DNA of 31,834 bases from Elusimicrobiota bacterium (lineage in GTDB: Bacteria > Elusimicrobiota > Elusimicrobia > FEN-1173). The translations under genes and the position numbers were made by a program. This document shows positions 9,676 to 17,972 of the stretch, piece after piece (within the stretch, counting starts at the first letter, position 1; every line of letters starts with the position of its first letter). A model generated the notes under the pieces. The model was not told the DNA's origin and made no database searches. It saw only the letters and a list, made by a program, of their open reading frames with translations. The stretch is taken from assembly GCA_016714745.1 (NCBI GenBank), contig JADKCG010000024.1, positions 1 to 31,834 of the forward strand. Direction: 5' to 3'.

Positions 9676-10609
9676 AACTCATCAATGCCATCGCTCGATA
9701 CATCAACTATCGTCAAGCTCTGGAAATATTCCGCACCAACGGAACAATTCTCAAAGCCTTCGCAAAAGCATTGGGCCTTCACCAGCCTTTGGTCAATCTT
9801 CCTCCCACCCAGGTTCATCGATTCATCAAAGGAACAGGCCCCCTCACAGCCAACTGGCATGCCAAATATCAGGCGTTGCGCGGCTTCTACCTCTATGCGC
9901 TCAGCCGGGGATATGTCAAAACCTCTCCCTTGCCCACCACTGTCCCAAAACGTCCGCCGCCTTTTGTGCCCTACATCTATTCACGCCAGGAATTGCGGGC
10001 TCTGATCAAGGGCTCCCTGGTCTACCAAAAGAATCGTAGCCGAATCGATCCTCATACGGTGCGCACGCTTTACTTCTCCTCTATGGTGCGGGCCTGCGCG
10101 TTCGGAAGCCATTTCCTTATCATTGGCCGATGTCGATTTGCCCCGCTCTCTTCTCACCATACGGCAAACCAAGTTCCGGAAAACCCGCCTTGTCCCATTG
10201 TCCCATTCACTCACCCACATCCTCAAAACACATGCCGCCCTTCGCCAGAGGCAGAGCCGCTCTCTTAATCTGGACAGGCCCTTCTTCCTCAACCGCGATG
10301 GGAAAATCCTCAACCAATACACCATCGAAGATATCTTTCGCCGCATCCGCGAAAAAGTCGGAGTCCGACGAATCGACGGAGCGCGCTATCAGCCCCTTGC
10401 ATGATCTACGCCATTCTTTTGCCGTTCATCGTCTTGTTGCGTGGTATAAGCAAGGAGCGGACGTCCAGAAATGGTTGCCTGTCCTTTCCACCTATCTCGG
10501 GCACGTATCTGGCCGCCACCTCGGTCTACCTGACCACGACCCCACCCTCCTCGATCAGGCCAGTCGTCGCTTTCAACATTACGCTTTCCCGGAGGAATCC
10601 CATGATTAA
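9672..10609 (+). pseudogene. ritB: RIT recombinase B (tyrosine recombinase), frameshifted
   Basis: Starts at an ATG overlapping the ritA stop (ATGA). The N-terminal part is continuous to about 10075 (MKLINAIARYINYRQALEIF to YIYSRQELRALI). Then several shifts occur. The catalytic Arg region reads LLLYGAGLRV in another frame near 10080-10112, followed by ADVDLPRSLLTIRQTKFRKTRLVPLSH. HDLRHSFAVHRL (HxxR) lies near 10402-10437 and LGHVS near 10498-10512. The Tyr segment TSVYLTTTP is in yet another frame near 10525-10550. It stops at 10607-10609, inside the start of ritC. Corrected length is about 312 residues. At least four frame changes make this the most damaged of the three recombinases. Confidence 0.82.
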
Positions 10610-11587
10610 CCCCATGCTCATGAGTCCCTGGTTGCGCCGCTTCCTGCTGGAACATCTCACCGAAATGCGAAATCTTTCCCTCAACACTCAACACAGCTAC
10701 CGCGATACGTTTCGCCTCCTCCTTCCGTTCTTGGCTCGCTTGACAAAGAAATCCATGGATCAATTCGTTATCGATGATCTCTCCGTGGATCGGATCAAGG
10801 CTTTTCTCGCCGATCTCGAACAATCCCGCCATTGTGCAATTTCCACCCGCAACCAACGTTTGGCCTCGATCCGTTCCTTCGCCCGTTTCGTCGGACAGAG
10901 TAGCCCCGAACATCTTCTGTGGTGCAGCCAAATCCGTGCTTTGCCCTTCAAAAAAGCCCCACATTCAATCATTACCTATCTCGAAAAAGCAGAAATGGAC
11001 GCTCTCCTGGACACCGCTCTTGGCGCCACGCTCCAACACCACCGCGAGCATGCCTTGCTTCTCTTCCTCTACAACACCGGAGCGCGGGCCGACGAAGCGG
11101 CTCAGGTCACCATTAATGACCTTACGCTTGCCCACGTCCCAAAACGGGATTATTCCTCCGTTATCATCCGAGGCAAAGGCAATAAACGACGTTGCTGCCC
11201 TCTTTGGCCGCAAACCGTCAGAGAAATCATTCCCCTCGTTCACGGACGAGCTCCGACCGAGCATATTTTCCTCAATCGCTGTGGCCAGCCCATCACTCGC
11301 TTCGGCATCCACACCTTGGTTGAACGCACCGCGTTAAAGGCTCGGCCCAAATGCCTTCCCTCAAATTAAAACGAGTCAGTCCACATACTCTTCGTCACAC
11401 CGCTGCCACCCATCTCCTACGTGCAGGTGTGGACATTAATACCATTCGGGCTTGGCTTGGACACGTTTCTATCAATACAACCAACATCTACGCGGAAATT
11501 GACTTGGAAATGAAAGCGAAGGCATTAGCTCTCTGCCAAGTTGAAAAATCAAAAAACAAAGTCCACTGGGAGACAAGCCATCTTTGA
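10602..11587 (+). pseudogene. ritC: RIT recombinase C (tyrosine recombinase), one frameshift
   Basis: ATG 10602 follows GGAGGA (10591-10596) and overlaps the ritB stop by 8 bp. The frame is open to 11369 and continues in another frame from about 11350 to the stop at 11587. One extra A in AAA near 11349 would join RPK and MPSLKLKRVSPHTLRH. Corrected length is about 328 residues. The core-binding domain covers roughly residues 5-100 (SPWLRRFLLEHLTEMRNLS, then STRNQRLASIRSFARFV). Catalytic residues are Arg in YNTGARADEAAQV, HTLRHTAATHLL, LGHVSINTTNIYAEID. All are intact, so this recombinase would be active if the shift is a sequencing error. Confidence 0.86.
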
Positions 11588-11619
11588 TGGAATTCTTGCA
11601 AGCCCTTTGACCATTTTAT

Positions 11620-11728
11620 TTATGTGGCGTTCAGTTCGTCTGCATCTGTGGTAGAATTCATCAATGCACGCTGAACGCCACATAACGGGGGACGCCACAG
11701 AAGAACTGTTATGTGGCGCGCCACATAA
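11620..11728. repeat. Right terminal repeat module of the RIT element, with 20-bp palindrome
   Basis: A 15-bp perfect inverted pair lies at 11620-11634 and 11671-11685 (TTATGTGGCGTTCAG and its complement). It mirrors the left module, with 46 bp between decamers against 45 on the left. CGCCACAGAA (11693-11702) ends the 28-bp repeat. Then come 26 extra bases ending in the perfect palindrome TTATGTGGCGCGCCACATAA (11709-11728), directly against the target duplicate. No equivalent extension exists on the left. Confidence 0.8.
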
Positions 11729-11734
11729 GAGCTC
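11729..11734. repeat. Target-site duplicate GAGCTC, right
   Basis: Second copy of the 6-bp duplicate found at 8277-8282, immediately after the element's terminal palindrome and in frame with HCYVVVEL of the nuclease gene. Confidence 0.85.
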
Positions 11735-12552
11735 CACCACAACGTAGCAATGTAAACGGGTGTGATAAAAGAGCAAATCCAAGAAATAATCCTCTTTCCC
11801 CACTTCCAGGGGATACTGCTGGCCCATGAACGCGAACCCTACACCCAATTCCAGGAGAAACCGTCGTAAGTGCGCCATAAGACCGGATTCCAAATCCCGT
11901 TCCTGGGCTTGCGGCCCGAGTGATAAAAGTCGAAATTGTAGGGGTCTTTCAGCAGTTCCCGAGCCATGTCGGACTGGTGGGGTGGAAGAACAGCATGGAA
12001 ATTGGTGAGGGCTTTGCCCTGGCGTTTGATCAATTTTGATTGGATCTGGTGGACAAGAATGTTCCTGGACCAACCATGAAGAATGGTTTGTCTCGCATAC
12101 CACATCCTTTCGGACGAGTTTTTTAGCCGCTCTAAAAGTTCGGCGTTATGTCCCCAGGGAATTTCTGCCACAGGGCGTGGCAGATTGACCCCATCCAATT
12201 CTGCCACAGCCTGTGGCAGAATTGGGACATCCCGGGTATAAGCCAGGTAAAAGGACCGCATACGCCAAATATTTCGGGGAGAAAATCCGGCCATTTCGGG
12301 GAATTCATGGCGCAAATCCCTGGATAAACACGCCACAACGGATTTCCCCCACTCTTCAGTCTTTTGCTGATTCACAATGATTTTTCCAATAGCCCAATAA
12401 AGAGATATCAGCTCGCGGTTTACGGATAGGCTCGCCCGGATTTGGGCTTTTCGAATTTGGACCTTTAATGAGTTTAAAAGAGCTGGATAGGATTGGGACC
12501 TGTTCCTCAAGAATGGAGTAAGCCGTTTGGTGAGGACTGATTTTGTCTTCAT
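11729..12552 (-). pseudogene. yhcG: YhcG/DUF1016 PDDEXK nuclease, N-terminal fragment, interrupted by the RIT element
   Basis: The DUF1016 N-terminal domain is clear: SVNRELISLYWAIGKIIVNQQ, GFSPRNIWRMRSFYLAY, then PWGHNAELLERLK, MWYARQTILHGWSRNIL and LKDPYNFDF. One base is missing in TTTT near 11935, after which FLSLGPQAQERDLE continues in another frame into the nuclease core (FAFMGQQYPLEVGKEDYFLDLLFYH, HCYVVVEL). The catalytic D-ExK signature should be D in FLDLLFYH and E-L-K. The element enters between L and K of ExK, so the lysine is lost. The start overlaps the upstream HTH stop by ATGA, showing a two-gene cassette. The family is found in defence and mobile-island settings. Its biological role here is not established. 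Confidence 0.87.
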
Positions 12553-12731
12553 TTGGACTTCATTCGCTTGAGAAGTTTTTCAATATGGTAGGCTTGGATT
12601 TTGCTGGGATTAATTTTTCGATTTAACCACCGGTTCACCGTTGAAAAAGCCACCCCTAACTTTTTGGCCAAGGCTTCCTGAGTGATCTTATTTTCAAGTC
12701 GATACAACTCGAGCTTTTTAATAAGTTGCAT
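12549..12731 (-). CDS. Small XRE-type helix-turn-helix protein
   Basis: A 60-residue protein that is essentially one HTH domain: LYRLENKITQEALAKKLGVAFSTVNRWLNRK is the XRE/Cro core, followed by a basic tail (EKLLKRMKSK). Its TGA overlaps the ATG of the DUF1016 nuclease (ATGA), so the two are translationally coupled. Likely role is a transcriptional repressor of its own cassette, as for HTH partners of toxins or nucleases. This is inference from the architecture. It is intact although its partner is destroyed. The coding region is more AT-rich than the surrounding genes, which fits acquisition by transfer. Confidence 0.85.
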   Translation of the reverse strand: MQLIKKLELYRLENKITQEALAKKLGVAFSTVNRWLNRKINPSKIQAYHIEKLLKRMKSK

Positions 12732-12738
12732 AGCTCAC

Positions 12739-12747
12739 TTTATAGCA
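12739..12747 (-). promoter_or_regulatory. Extended -10 promoter of the HTH-yhcG cassette
   Basis: On the minus strand TGCTATAAA is an extended -10 (TGn plus TATAAA) ending 7 bases before the ATG at 12731. No good -35 is seen. The very short distance implies a nearly leaderless transcript, with no visible ribosome-binding site. Confidence 0.45.
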
Positions 12748-12904
12748 AATTATTTTTGCCATATCTATTTCCGTTATTTAGGTTAAAAACTCCAACCAAT
12801 TTCTTTGCAATGATCTTCCCCTGTCACGGCATGTGCGCCTTACTAACCAGTCTCTTGATTAGGCTACACTCTGACCGGTCAATTTTGTGGCACACGAAGG
12901 CTAG

Positions 12905-13408
12905 ATCGAGGTGGACGGCCCGGCGGTGTTCGGGGGGTATGAAAACCAGTCGACGCAGACGAACCTGACGTCGGGAAAATACTTGAGCACGGGGGACGTG
13001 GGGAACCTGGACGAAGAGGGCTATTTGCGATTGGTAGGTCGCAAGGGGGACCTGATCAAGACGTCCACGGGCCGAAAGATCGCCCCGGCGGCCATCGAAC
13101 AGAAACTGCTGAAATACCTGGGAGCGGAACAGGCGATGGTCGTGGGGGAAGGCCGCCCGTATTTGGTGGCGATTGTGTGCTACGACGGGGGAATGACGGC
13201 GGAGCAGAAGGCAGGGTTTGAAAAGAACCTGGCCAAGATGAACGAGGGGTTAGCGGACCACGAGCGGGTGCGCCGCTGTGTGGTGTTGGACCGCTTGTTC
13301 AGCCTGGAACGGGGGGAACTGACGCGCACGCCTAAACTGCGGCGGGAAAACATTGAAAGTGCCCACGAAGGGGTATTCCGTTATTTCGGTTATAAACTTC
13401 CACTCTGA
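12905..13408 (+). pseudogene. AMP-dependent acyl-CoA ligase-like C-terminal fragment (copy C)
   Basis: Homology to the other two ligase copies starts abruptly at ATCGAGGTGGACGG near 12905 and runs for ~165 codons without a break. It includes TGDVGNLDEEGYLRLVGRKGDLIKTS (A7-A8) and RGELTRTPKLRR (A10). It is closer to copy B (21425-22650) than to copy A: GNLDEEG, KLLKYLG, GRPYLVAIV and MNEGLADHERV are shared with B and not with A. There is no start codon context or ribosome-binding site, so it is a 5'-truncated remnant created by a rearrangement or duplication break. The last residues (FRYFGYKLPL) differ from both other copies. Confidence 0.85.
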
Positions 13409-13415
13409 ATCTCTA

Positions 13416-13630
13416 TCAGCGGCTACTGGCCGATATAAAGTCTTGAACGGTTAATTCGGCCGCCCGAATTAAACCGCGCAATGTCCCTTATGGTCGGGAA
13501 TTGAAAGCGTAGCCATATGGCCTTCTTTGACCATGATGATATGGCTTCCCTTTTGCCGTGCGACCCGCCATGACAAATACTCGAAAGCTTTGACCACTTC
13601 TCGTCCACTGAGGACGGGGAAGGTTTTAAA
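13416..13630 (-). pseudogene. hicA: HicA (YcfA) family toxin relic
   Basis: Read on the minus strand, KTFPVLSGREVVKAFEYL, then SWRVARQKGSHIIMVKEGH and MATLSIPDHK match the HicA/YcfA double-stranded-RNA-binding toxin, including the conserved GSH with the catalytic histidine. After one missing base in AAGGG it continues GTLRGLIRAAELTVQDF to a stop at 13418-13416. No start codon is found upstream of KTFPVL, and no hicB antitoxin lies on either side. It is about 70 codons, normal for the family. It sits just 17 bp after the stop of the PorV-TPR gene and just after ligase fragment C. Confidence 0.75.
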
Positions 13631-13647
13631 AAAAGCGCCGGTGTGGT

Positions 13648-15474
13648 CTATTCGTTGGACTGTTTTGTCAGTTCGGCTTGGACGCGGTCGCGGGCGCGGG
13701 CGATGGCGGAGTCGGCGGGGTTGAGACGAGCCGCTTTTTCAAAAAGCGGCAGGGCGGTTTTAAGATCGCCCGCGTCGTAAGCGCGGACGCCGTTTCGATA
13801 GAGCGTTTGGGCCAGGGCCATCTTTTCCGCTCGGTCGCTTTTTTCCAGTTGATGGATGCGCCGCTCGATCGCCCGGTCGGGATCGTCTTGTTGGAGGTGG
13901 CGCAGGGTGGCCATGACTTTTTCCTTATCGCCCGCCTGTTCGGCCGCGGCGGCTCGGTCTAACAACTTTTCCCGGCATCGTCCCACGCCGGCGGTCGCCT
14001 CTTTTTCTTTCGGAAACCGGGCGAGGACTTTTCGCCAGGCGCGGAGAGCCTCTTCCCACCGTTCTTCGCGTTGAAGATCTCGGGCCGCTTGATACACTGT
14101 TTGACGTTCCAACATTATGGCGCGTTTCACTTCTTCGCGGGCTTGGGCGTCTCGCTGGGCGGCCAGGAATGAGTCGGATTTTTTCAATAGCTCGGCCGCT
14201 TCCGGGTACCGGGGGTCGAGGATCACCAGTTTGCGGAAATAGGTCGATGATGGTTCAAACTCTTTTTTTGTGAAGGCCTGCATTCCCAGATTGAAAAGGG
14301 TTTCCGGTTTGAGGCTTTCCTCAATTCGGCGGTTGACGTCTTTTGCAAGTTGGACCGCCGGATAATAGTGTGGGGAAATGGCGCTGATTTCCTCCAAAAT
14401 GTCGGCGGCTTTCGCCGCTTGCCCCTGGGTCCAGGCGGACCGCGCCTGATCGAACAGGATCCGCCGTTTCTCTTCGCGAGCCAACGGCGAACCGAACCGA
14501 AAGGCCATGTCCACCCGTTGGCTGTCCCCCAACCTTTCGCTGGGCGCGTAGGCATAATTCATTGACAGCGATCCGCGCCCAACCCCGAACCCCGCCGACA
14601 GACGGGTGGCGCCGGCGGTTAGCGCTCCCGCACGCAAGGCCAGGGCCCACTCTTTCGCAGGCAAAACGTATTCGGCGCCCAGTCGGCCGACACTGAGATC
14701 GTCGTACGGCGCGTCGAATTGGGCCGAAAATCGAAGGTGGTTCTTTTTCCCCAGCGTGATTTTTCGTGAAGCCCCGAACCGAATCACCAAGGGGGGCGAT
14801 ATTTTATCGGTTCCCAAGGTCATGGGGGTCCCGAGATTGGCCACCACCAGGCCCCAATCGGATTTAAGATCGTGTGCGACTTTTTGCAATCCGATATCCA
14901 TGGCAAAAGACTGGGCGGAAACATCGGGGAGAGATGCTTGCACCACTTTTCCGGTGACGCCCCACTGAAGGTTGCGGAACGGGTGGGCGTAGGAGAGGCC
15001 GATCGTTCCTTCCCAGGGCTGGGCACTGCCGGAGGGGGTTCCCTCTTTCACCAAATCAAACCGGTCGATGGCAAGATAAGAGGCGCTGATGCCCCACGAT
15101 TCCCGTTCGCTTCGCCGCCAGGTGGGACGCACAAACCCAATGTAATCCTGGGATTGGTCCTCAAAAATACGCGCGTGCCCCACCAGCAGTTCCGGGCGGG
15201 GCGTTCGTTGCAGACCCGCGGGGTTCCAGAAAAGGGCGTTTGAATCGTCGGCCATCCCCACGTAAGCCCCGCCCAACGACAACGCTCGAACGCCGGGTTC
15301 CAGTTTTAAGATCGCCGGCCCCACACGGCCCCGGTTGGTCTTGGCAAAGAATCCGGCGTTCAAAGGAATGACGAAGAGACATCCCCCAGCGATGATGCCG
15401 AACAACCGCGTGCGAACGGTATCCCGGCCCCAACGTCCCGGCCTTTGAACCTCGGCCAGGTCACCGCTGAACAA
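13648..15474 (-). CDS. PorV/PorQ (UPF0164)-type outer-membrane barrel with C-terminal TPR region
   Basis: The open frame extends to 15564. The start proposed here is TTG 15474-15472, which overlaps the end of the upstream FG-GAP gene and leaves a signal peptide (LFGIIAGGCLFVIPLNA). Another nearby start is possible. The mature N terminus has the PorV signature: LEPGVRALSLGGAYVGMADD followed by NALFWNPAGL. A ~300-residue beta-barrel region ends with MAFRFGSP. The last ~230 residues are helical tetratricopeptide-like repeats (AADILEEISAISPHYYPAV, FEPSSTYFRKLVILDP, EALRAWRKVLARFP, ALPLFEKAARLNPA). PorV proteins of T9SS carry C-terminal-domain cargo in the outer membrane. Position directly after a cargo-like gene supports that role by inference. 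The periplasmic TPR could bind a partner. Confidence 0.85.
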   Translation of the reverse strand: MFSGDLAEVQRPGRWGRDTVRTRLFGIIAGGCLFVIPLNAGFFAKTNRGRVGPAILKLEPGVRALSLGGAYVGMADDSNALFWNPAGLQRTPRPELLVGHARIFEDQSQDYIGFVRPTWRRSERESWGISASYLAIDRFDLVKEGTPSGSAQPWEGTIGLSYAHPFRNLQWGVTGKVVQASLPDVSAQSFAMDIGLQKVAHDLKSDWGLVVANLGTPMTLGTDKISPPLVIRFGASRKITLGKKNHLRFSAQFDAPYDDLSVGRLGAEYVLPAKEWALALRAGALTAGATRLSAGFGVGRGSLSMNYAYAPSERLGDSQRVDMAFRFGSPLAREEKRRILFDQARSAWTQGQAAKAADILEEISAISPHYYPAVQLAKDVNRRIEESLKPETLFNLGMQAFTKKEFEPSSTYFRKLVILDPRYPEAAELLKKSDSFLAAQRDAQAREEVKRAIMLERQTVYQAARDLQREERWEEALRAWRKVLARFPKEKEATAGVGRCREKLLDRAAAAEQAGDKEKVMATLRHLQQDDPDRAIERRIHQLEKSDRAEKMALAQTLYRNGVRAYDAGDLKTALPLFEKAARLNPADSAIARARDRVQAELTKQSNE

Positions 15475-17293
15475 GGATTTTTCGCTTTTCCGCACGGCCG
15501 TCAATCTCGATGACCATATAATAAACCCCGGACAGGACGGGCCGACCCGATTCGTTCGTCCCATCCCATTCCAGGGGCCAGATTCCCGCGGCCAGGTCGG
15601 TGTTTGTGATTTCGGCGATCAACCCGCCGGTCTGGTCGTGCACCGTGGCCCGCACATGGGCGGCGCTGGTGAGATGTCCATCCACTCGAGCGGAGGCCGC
15701 CCCGGGCCCGATCACGTTATTGACAATCTCCATAGCCGGGGCCCCTGGGGTGAGCGTCCATGTCGTTTGTGCGGGGGAACTTTCCCGACCAAAGGAATTG
15801 CGGAAAAGCACCGACACGGTTTTTTCTCCCTCGGTTTGGGTGAGCGTGAGGGGGAGCGACGTTTGGTATGGGACCCACTTGCCGTTAAAAGAGTCGATAA
15901 AATCGCCCGTGACGAGCATCTCGATGGGATCGCCTTCCACGAAAAAATCCACTGTGGCTTTGGGGGGGTGGGATCCGGCCCGTAGGCGGATGGTGGGGTT
16001 GTTCAATGGGCGATACCCATAAATAATCCCGACGCTTCCGTCCGGTCCGCCTTGGGGCATGACCACGAGGTCGTCTTTGCCGTCCCCGTTCACATCGCCC
16101 AGACTTGCGTCGAGGGGGGTCATGTATTCAAAGGAGGGGGTCAGCGTTCCCGTCACACCGGAAAGCTCCGAAGAGAGATACGCCCTTAAGCGGTTGTCGG
16201 CAAGGTAGAAAAAGTCGGTTTTTCCATCTCCGTCAAAATCACCGGAATAGAAATAGGCCGAAAATAAACTTTGGCCCTCGGGCATTCCATCGGCTGTGGC
16301 GATGCTGTAACTTTGGAGGTCCGTTGTCAGGTCCACTTGGCGGGGGCCGGCCATCAGTTTTTTTCCGTCCAACAGGTAACTCTTCTTGTCTACTGCATTG
16401 GACACAAATAAGTCCGAAAAGCCATCCCCGGTCCAATCGATGAGGTAACCTGAATGCAAAATTTGAGAACCCCAAATAATTTTCTTGTTTGCCTTTAGTG
16501 GGACGTCCCAGGGACTTTGAAAGGTTGTTGTCCCGAAAGTGATTGCAAGCTCTAGCGGGAACAGGATTTGCGAAACAATATCCGCAATCCCATCTCCGTT
16601 TATGTCCCCCCCAGTCGTTTTTCCATTTGGAATTGGGGCATCACAGTTTGTTAATTTAATGGCGGCCCCTTGATCGAGTTGGTAATTCGGATTGGCAAAA
16701 TATTCTCTTCCAGAAAACAGAAAAGAAAAACGCGCAAACTCATTTATAATTAAGTCATTAATTCCGTCCCCGGTAAAATCGCCTATATCTTTCCCCAAGG
16801 AAGAATCCGGGGATGCATCCAGAATTATTCCCTCATTGGGTTGAACCGTTCTCACGTCATATTGGGCGGGAGGGGCACTGCTTCCAAAAATCACATAGAA
16901 CAAATCTTGCCCTACAACGAGATCATCTATTCCATCGTTGTTTAAATCGGAGAATAGAAGGGATTTGGGAATTAATACTTGCCCCGGTCCTATTCCTCTT
17001 ATCTTTATTGAGGCCACATTGGATAATTGGCTGGTTTTGGGCAGATTTCCACCAAAGACCAAGTAAACATTTGTGGCGTCGAAGAACCATTCAGTGACAG
17101 CCACGTCGTTGTAGCCGTCGCCATTAAAATCGCCATTTGCGGCAACGGAAGGAGAGGGCGATTGACCCCTCATTATCGCCGTGGAAATGATCAGCACATC
17201 CAGATCGGCGAGGCCGAACATTTCGGCCTGGGCCTCCCGTTTGGCGATGCCACAGAGGAGGGCAAGGGAAAGGAGGATCGCTGATTTATTCAT
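15461..17293 (-). CDS. Secreted FG-GAP (integrin-alpha-like) seven-repeat protein with C-terminal FlgD/sorting-like domain
   Basis: The start is taken at 17293-17291 (MNKSAILLSLALLCGIAKREAQA, a clean signal peptide). The frame is open upstream to 17401, but that lies inside the response regulator gene, whose stop this start overlaps by 8 bp. Length is 610 residues. Seven FG-GAP calcium loops of the DxNxDGxxD type are visible from about residue 54 to 430: GDFNGDGYNDVAV, SDLNNDGIDDLVV, GDFTGDGINDLII, GDINGDGIADIV, IDWTGDGFSDLFV, GDFDGDGKTDFFY and GDVNGDGKDDLVV. Seven repeats match a seven-bladed beta-propeller. The C terminus (WDGTNESGRPVLSGVYYMVIEI, ending KILVQR) is the FlgD-like/type-A-sorting fold. 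Expected location is outside the cell or on its surface. The paralog at 138-2074 is decayed. Confidence 0.9.
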   Translation of the reverse strand: MNKSAILLSLALLCGIAKREAQAEMFGLADLDVLIISTAIMRGQSPSPSVAANGDFNGDGYNDVAVTEWFFDATNVYLVFGGNLPKTSQLSNVASIKIRGIGPGQVLIPKSLLFSDLNNDGIDDLVVGQDLFYVIFGSSAPPAQYDVRTVQPNEGIILDASPDSSLGKDIGDFTGDGINDLIINEFARFSFLFSGREYFANPNYQLDQGAAIKLTNCDAPIPNGKTTGGDINGDGIADIVSQILFPLELAITFGTTTFQSPWDVPLKANKKIIWGSQILHSGYLIDWTGDGFSDLFVSNAVDKKSYLLDGKKLMAGPRQVDLTTDLQSYSIATADGMPEGQSLFSAYFYSGDFDGDGKTDFFYLADNRLRAYLSSELSGVTGTLTPSFEYMTPLDASLGDVNGDGKDDLVVMPQGGPDGSVGIIYGYRPLNNPTIRLRAGSHPPKATVDFFVEGDPIEMLVTGDFIDSFNGKWVPYQTSLPLTLTQTEGEKTVSVLFRNSFGRESSPAQTTWTLTPGAPAMEIVNNVIGPGAASARVDGHLTSAAHVRATVHDQTGGLIAEITNTDLAAGIWPLEWDGTNESGRPVLSGVYYMVIEIDGRAEKRKILVQR

Positions 17294-17972
17294 CGTTAAA
17301 CCGGTAACCCTCGCCCACGAGCGTTTCAATGCGATTTCCGTAGGGGCCCAACAGAGAGCGGAGGTTTTTGATGTGGGAGGTGAGGGCGTTTTCCGTGACA
17401 ATCACGTCCTCGTCATAGAGGGCTTTGTTTATGCGGGCCCGAGTTAATAATCGCCCGGGGTGTTCCAAGAACAGGGCGAGCAAATCAAATTCTTTGCGAC
17501 GCATGGGGATGGATTTTCCGCCCAACTCCACCTCCCGTCGGTCCATATCGAGCCGCAGTTTGCGAAACTCGAGAATTTTAGACTGTTCGCGTGCGGCACC
17601 GCCGGTTCGGCGCAGGAGGGCTTCCACCCGGGCCAGAAACTCGGAGGGGTCGTAGGGTTTGGTGATGTAATCATCGGCCCCCGTTTTAAGCCCGCGCACC
17701 TTGTCGGGATTTTTACCAAGGACGGTTAAAAGAATGATGGGAATGTTTTTTGTCCGTTCTTCTTTTCGGAGGATTTCGCAAAAGCGGATTCCTGAAATCC
17801 CCGGCAATTGTATGTCGGACACCACGAGATCGGGCAATTCCCGTTGGATGGCCACCAGGGACTCTTCCGCCGTTCCGGCTTCTGACACTCGGTAACCGGC
17901 CCGCTCCAAGACCAGGCTCGTGACCTCCCGCATTTCGGGATCATCCTCGATAATATAAACCCGTTCTTTCAT
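17286..17972 (-). CDS. OmpR/PhoB-family response regulator
   Basis: 228 residues. The receiver domain (1-120) has the acidic pair E9/D10/D11 in IIEDDPE, phospho-acceptor D53 in VVSDIQLPG, T83 in ILLTVLGK and K105 in YITKPYDP. The winged-helix DNA-binding domain (about 130-228) includes RRKEFDLLALFLEHPGRLL, TENALTSHIKNLR and VGEGYRF. It is of typical length and complete. Its start overlaps the histidine kinase stop (ATGA), and its own stop overlaps the FG-GAP protein start by 8 bp. It most likely controls this operon and perhaps the divergent methyltransferase-glycosyltransferase operon. The family binds direct repeats of ~11-bp period, and such a repeat is at 19413-19431. Confidence 0.93.
   Translation of the reverse strand: MKERVYIIEDDPEMREVTSLVLERAGYRVSEAGTAEESLVAIQRELPDLVVSDIQLPGISGIRFCEILRKEERTKNIPIILLTVLGKNPDKVRGLKTGADDYITKPYDPSEFLARVEALLRRTGGAAREQSKILEFRKLRLDMDRREVELGGKSIPMRRKEFDLLALFLEHPGRLLTRARINKALYDEDVIVTENALTSHIKNLRSLLGPYGNRIETLVGEGYRFNDE

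Larger units (their letters stand above)
8283..11728 (+). mobile_element. RIT (recombinases in trio) element inserted in yhcG
   Basis: About 3.45 kb holding three tandem tyrosine recombinase genes, each start overlapping the previous stop (9672 and 10602), bounded by inverted repeats. That gene order with overlaps and terminal inverted repeats is the definition of RIT elements. A 28-bp perfect inverted repeat lies at 8283-8310 and 11675-11702. A further 26 bp, containing a 20-bp palindrome, separates the right repeat from the target duplicate. The 6-bp GAGCTC flanks and the restored nuclease frame prove the insertion. All three recombinase frames carry shifts as written, so the element is either defective or the sequence has indel errors. 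Confidence 0.88.

Noticed and set aside
8283..11728. Tn554-like transposon or integron as an alternative for the recombinase element
   Set aside because: Tn554 has two tyrosine recombinases plus a TnpC accessory protein, and integrons have one integrase with attC cassettes. Here there are three full tyrosine recombinases with overlapping starts and inverted-repeat ends.
12726..12968. 80-codon plus-strand ORF over the HTH promoter region and the start of ligase fragment C
   Set aside because: It has no ribosome-binding site and no recognisable sequence, and its end is an out-of-frame reading of the ligase fragment.
16600..17150. Regularly spaced sequences in the FG-GAP gene considered as a DNA repeat array or CRISPR
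   Set aside because: The periodicity is at protein level (DxNxDGxxD loops, ~45-60 residues apart) and the DNA units are not identical.
17301..17401. Longer 646-residue start for the FG-GAP protein
   Set aside because: It would lie wholly inside the response regulator gene and hide a clear signal peptide that begins at 17293.
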